From: Actinomycetota bacterium
Lineage (GTDB): Bacteria; Actinomycetota; Actinomycetes; Nanopelagicales; Nanopelagicaceae
Assembly: GCA_009698975.1 (NCBI GenBank)
Contig: WLPB01000037.1
Coordinates: 1-8,099 of the forward strand
DNA: 8,099 nt
Direction: 5' to 3'
Under the pieces are notes generated by a model, which was not told the origin of the DNA, did no database searches, and worked only from the letters and a program-made list of their open reading frames with translations. The position numbers were made by a program, and so were the translations under genes. Positions 6,250 through 8,099 of the stretch are shown piece by piece. Numbering within the stretch: the stretch's first letter is position 1; each line of letters begins with the position of its first letter.

Positions 6250-6600
6250 TCGAGCGTAATCATCCTGTAGACGCTCAATATCATCTTCTCCGAAGTAAGT
6301 TCCGCGTTGTACTTCAATGAAGATCATTACTTCGCTGCCGGAATTTCCAATGCGATGGGCCTGACCGATTGCGACTTCTATAGATTCTCCCGCCTCAGCT
6401 TTGAACTCCTTATCGCCCAAGACAACATCTGCGACGCCAGAGACGATGTACCAATGCTCTTCACGCTTTTGATGGCGTTGCAGCGAGAGACGGTGACCTG
6501 GTTCGACCCAAATAGTTTTAACTTTGTAAGTATCAGTGTCGGCAAGAACTTGATAGCGACCCCAAGGGCGTTCTGGGCCTTCGAGATATCCAGATGACAT
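6247..6600 (-). CDS. Stand-alone type II phosphomannose isomerase cupin domain protein
   Basis: The 117-residue protein corresponds to the C-terminal cupin of bifunctional ManC/AlgA enzymes, which convert fructose-6-phosphate to mannose-6-phosphate and form GDP-mannose. Here the nucleotidyltransferase half is absent and the domain is complete on its own. RPWGRYQVL (11-19), GHRLSLQRHQKREEHWYIVSG (35-55), GESIEVAIGQAHRIGN (71-86) and the C-terminal EVQRGTYFGEDDIERLQDDYAR are hallmark segments. Likely metal ligands are His43, Glu48 and His82. The position often filled by a second His of HxH is Lys45. It probably acts in mannose or GDP-sugar metabolism, but isomerase activity is not proven. The gene sits 35 bases after the encoded CCA of tRNA-Cys and 58 bases before tRNA-Val, within a tRNA row. 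It has no ribosome binding site. Confidence 0.88.
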   Translation of the reverse strand: MSSGYLEGPERPWGRYQVLADTDTYKVKTIWVEPGHRLSLQRHQKREEHWYIVSGVADVVLGDKEFKAEAGESIEVAIGQAHRIGNSGSEVMIFIEVQRGTYFGEDDIERLQDDYAR

Positions 6601-6606
6601 AGCTTT

Positions 6607-6612
6607 AGGTTA
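6607..6612 (-). promoter_or_regulatory. Putative -10 box for a leaderless cupin transcript
   Basis: The minus strand reads TAACCT, then six bases (aaagct), then the ATG at 6600. A TANNNT box at this distance would start the RNA at the ATG. It lies between tRNA-Cys and the cupin gene, so the cupin may have its own promoter as well as read-through from the tRNAs. Confidence 0.45.
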
Positions 6613-6635
6613 TCCGTTTCATTACGCACAATCTA

Positions 6636-6709
6636 TGGAGGTGGAAACGGGATTTGAACCCGTGTAGAGGGATTTGCAGTCCCTTGCCTCGCCTCTCGGC
6701 CATTCCACC
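6636..6709 (-). tRNA. tRNA-Cys (GCA), with encoded CCA
   Basis: The cloverleaf has acceptor GGTGGAA/TTCCACC (7 bp), anticodon stem AGGGA/TCCCT with loop CTGCAAA giving anticodon GCA, and T arm ACGGG/CCCGT around TTCAAAT. The discriminator is T (U73), an identity element of tRNA-Cys. The next three bases (6638-6636 on the minus strand) are CCA, so the tail appears to be encoded; without it the gene is 6639-6709. It is 22 bases downstream of tRNA-Gly and probably shares its transcript. Confidence 0.97.
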
Positions 6710-6731
6710 ATAGAGTAAAACTGAAAATCCG

Positions 6732-6804
6732 AGCGGACGACGGGGTTCGAACCCGCGACCTGAACCTTGGCAAGGTTCCGCGCTACCAGCTGCGCTACGT
6801 CCGC
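6732..6804 (-). tRNA. tRNA-Gly (GCC)
   Basis: The gene is a 73-base cloverleaf: acceptor GCGGACG/CGTCCGC (7 bp), D arm GCGC/GCGC, anticodon stem GAACC/GGTTC with loop TTGCCAA giving anticodon GCC, and T arm GCGGG/CCCGT (one G-T pair) around TTCGAAC. The discriminator is T, usual for bacterial tRNA-Gly. The CCA is not encoded. It is the first gene of the minus-strand tRNA row. Confidence 0.97.
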
Positions 6805-6818
6805 GTATTGCGGGCGTA

Positions 6819-6848
6819 AATCTAGCGTAGGAAGCGCCTAAGTGCCAA
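6819..6848 (-). promoter_or_regulatory. Promoter of the tRNA-Gly-Cys row
   Basis: On the minus strand, TTGGCA (6848-6843, five of six matching TTGACA) and TAGATT (6824-6819) are separated by 18 bases. The start would fall about 7 bases before the tRNA-Gly 5' end at 6804, a typical short tRNA leader. It lies back-to-back with the pabB -10 box. Confidence 0.6.
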
Positions 6849-6856
6849 AGCGTGCG

Positions 6857-6862
6857 TAGCCT
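6857..6862 (+). promoter_or_regulatory. Putative -10 box for a leaderless pabB transcript
   Basis: TAGCCT is followed by six bases (tacccc) and the ATG at 6869. There is no ribosome binding site. The box lies only 8 bases from the -35 element of the divergent tRNA promoter. Confidence 0.45.
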
Positions 6863-6868
6863 TACCCC

Positions 6869-7894
6869 ATGAGCGCTTTGGGGATACCTATGGGAATCGG
6901 CAAGGGGTATCAATTTTGGATGAATGGATTACTTGCCACTCAATTGGTTGAAATTTCCACAGATCCCGATTGCCTCGATGATGGTCGTTTCTGGGCGGTG
7001 CTCGCTACATTCGAAGGGGAGTATCAGTTTGCACGCTTTCGCAAGGTGGAGCAGAAGAGTTTTCCGTCTGCTGATTGGAAGCGATTAGAGCGTCCATGGA
7101 AAAGCTCGTTCGAAGAAATTGATTACATTTCATATATTCACTCGATTAAGGAGTCGATTGCAGCTGGGCGCGTCTATCAGGTCAACGCATGCCGCGAACT
7201 TTCTCATTACCTCGGCGAAGATCCACAGTCGCTTGCAGGGCTCTTCTCCGAAATTCTCAAAAGTAATCCGGCCGCGTTTGCAAGCTATCTTAAAATTCCT
7301 GGAATGGAAGTTGCCTCAGCCTCGCCTGAGCGATTCCTCTCGCGCAATGGAAATCGAATTCTTACATCTCCCATAAAAGGAACAATCCGTTGGAACGAAG
7401 AGACATTTGGTGAAAAAGACAAGTCAGAGAATCTGATGATTGTCGATCTTATGCGAAATGATTTGTCACAGATTTCAGTACCTGGCACCGTCGAAGTCTC
7501 TGCCCTCTTTCGACAAGAGAAGCATCCGGGTTTAACTCATTTGGTTTCTGATATCGAAGGGAACTTAAGACCTGAAGTTAAGTGGCGGGAAATTCTTCAG
7601 TCACTTACACCACCAGGATCTGTATCGGGAGCGCCAAAGTCGTCGGCTCTTGAAATCATTACAGAGCACGAAGGTCAAGAACGAGGACCTTATTGTGGAG
7701 CGCTTGGATATGTTCACGGGGATAAGGCAGAGCTTGCAGTTGCTATTCGCACGTTTTGGACCACGGGAGATAAGTATCTTCGATATGGAACAGGTGCCGG
7801 GATTACCTGGGGCAGTGATGCACAGCTCGAATGGGAAGAAACGCAACTCAAAGCGCGGCACTTGATTTCAATCGCGGGCGGCCAACTCTTATGA
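6869..7894 (+). CDS. pabB: Aminodeoxychorismate synthase component I (short PabB)
   Basis: This enzyme would convert chorismate plus ammonia to 4-amino-4-deoxychorismate, the first step to p-aminobenzoate for folate. The chorismate-binding fold covers about 85-335. SPIKGTI at 167-173 carries Lys170, the PabB-type lysine where anthranilate synthases (TrpE) have Ala, and this supports PabB over TrpE. Other core motifs are SASPERF (150-156), ENLMIVDLMRNDL (187-199), LTHLVSDIEG (222-231), LTPPGSVSGAPK (246-257), YCGALGYV (275-282) and YGTGAGITWGS (306-316). At 341 residues it is about 100 shorter than E. coli PabB, mainly at the N-terminus, as in many short forms. It overlaps the next gene by ATGA, so the two are translationally coupled. 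No PabA glutaminase gene is adjacent. Confidence 0.92.
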   Translation: MSALGIPMGIGKGYQFWMNGLLATQLVEISTDPDCLDDGRFWAVLATFEGEYQFARFRKVEQKSFPSADWKRLERPWKSSFEEIDYISYIHSIKESIAAGRVYQVNACRELSHYLGEDPQSLAGLFSEILKSNPAAFASYLKIPGMEVASASPERFLSRNGNRILTSPIKGTIRWNEETFGEKDKSENLMIVDLMRNDLSQISVPGTVEVSALFRQEKHPGLTHLVSDIEGNLRPEVKWREILQSLTPPGSVSGAPKSSALEIITEHEGQERGPYCGALGYVHGDKAELAVAIRTFWTTGDKYLRYGTGAGITWGSDAQLEWEETQLKARHLISIAGGQLL

Positions 7895-8099
7895 GCCGTA
7901 TTGCATTTCCAGTTGGAGATGGCATCTTCGAAACAATGCGCGTTGAAGATGGTCGAATTGCTGAACTAGGTCGACATATGCGCAGGGCAACCTCATCTGC
8001 TCGCGCACTGAACATCGCGATGCCGGATGAAGAAATGCTTCGCAAAGAATTGGCGCAAGCCTTGAGTAAAGAGAGCTTCAAACTGGGAAGGCTTCGAAT
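7891..8099 (+). CDS. pabC: Class IV aminotransferase / aminodeoxychorismate lyase (PabC-like), 3' end outside window
   Basis: The first 69 residues are visible and the frame is open to the window end. FPVGDGIFETMRVEDGRIAE (6-25) and HMRRATSSARALNI (29-42) match the N-terminal domain of PLP-dependent class IV enzymes, which includes aminodeoxychorismate lyase, branched-chain aminotransferase and D-amino-acid aminotransferase. The visible end, GRLR, fits the strand that normally carries the cofactor phosphate-contacting Arg. The PLP lysine lies beyond the window. The ATG at 7891 overlaps the pabB stop by ATGA, and this linkage favours the PabC role, releasing pyruvate from aminodeoxychorismate to give p-aminobenzoate. 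From sequence alone, a branched-chain or D-amino-acid aminotransferase cannot be excluded. Confidence 0.82.
   Translation, partial: MSRIAFPVGDGIFETMRVEDGRIAELGRHMRRATSSARALNIAMPDEEMLRKELAQALSKESFKLGRLR

Noticed and set aside
6307..6597. Plus-strand open frame of 96 codons opposite the cupin
   Set aside because: It lies wholly antisense to a well-conserved gene and shows no recognisable domain or ribosome binding site.
6605..6913. Minus-strand open frame of 102 codons across the tRNA region
   Set aside because: It runs through tRNA-Cys and tRNA-Gly, and its translation only reflects tRNA sequence.

Overview
The window looks like a compact bacterial chromosome segment, most likely from a streamlined, moderate-GC actinobacterium, for example the freshwater acI/Nanopelagicales type. 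This is an inference from several signs: mid-range GC by eye, very short intergenic gaps, a Gly(GCC)-Cys(GCA)-Val(GAC) tRNA group of the kind common in Actinobacteria, a short PabB-type chorismate enzyme followed by a class IV aminotransferase, and several genes whose -10-like box lies 5-6 bases before the ATG with no ribosome binding site, as in leaderless transcription. No phage, transposon, integrase, CRISPR array or rRNA is visible, and no gap without a gene exceeds about 155 bases.

Left part (1-2595). An alpha/beta hydrolase of the monoacylglycerol lipase/Est30 type, cut by the window edge, is followed closely by a HIT-family nucleotide hydrolase, and both are on the plus strand. Next comes a membrane-anchored class I methyltransferase, probably with its own leaderless promoter. 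Its 3' end overlaps by 17 bp with a minus-strand class I glutamine amidotransferase.

Middle part (2704-5999). Three plus-strand genes follow. The first is a zinc-ribbon, single-pass membrane protein with a cysteine-containing outer domain. The second, 17 bases further on, is an APH/RdoA-fold small-molecule kinase. The third, after 153 bp and with a perfect AGGAGG, is a small P-loop sulfotransferase-like protein. A minus-strand lipoprotein of unknown function converges on this group.

Right part (6117-8099). The minus strand carries tRNA-Gly, tRNA-Cys, a stand-alone type II phosphomannose isomerase cupin and tRNA-Val, in transcription order, so a protein gene sits inside a tRNA group. Divergent from tRNA-Gly is pabB (aminodeoxychorismate synthase component I). 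It overlaps by ATGA with a pabC-like aminotransferase/lyase that runs off the window. Together these two would make p-aminobenzoate for folate, with a PabA glutaminase supplied from elsewhere.

The most notable pattern is the repeated leaderless start architecture on both strands. The next most notable are the cupin gene embedded among tRNAs and the zinc-ribbon/kinase/sulfotransferase-like group, which has no function I can name.
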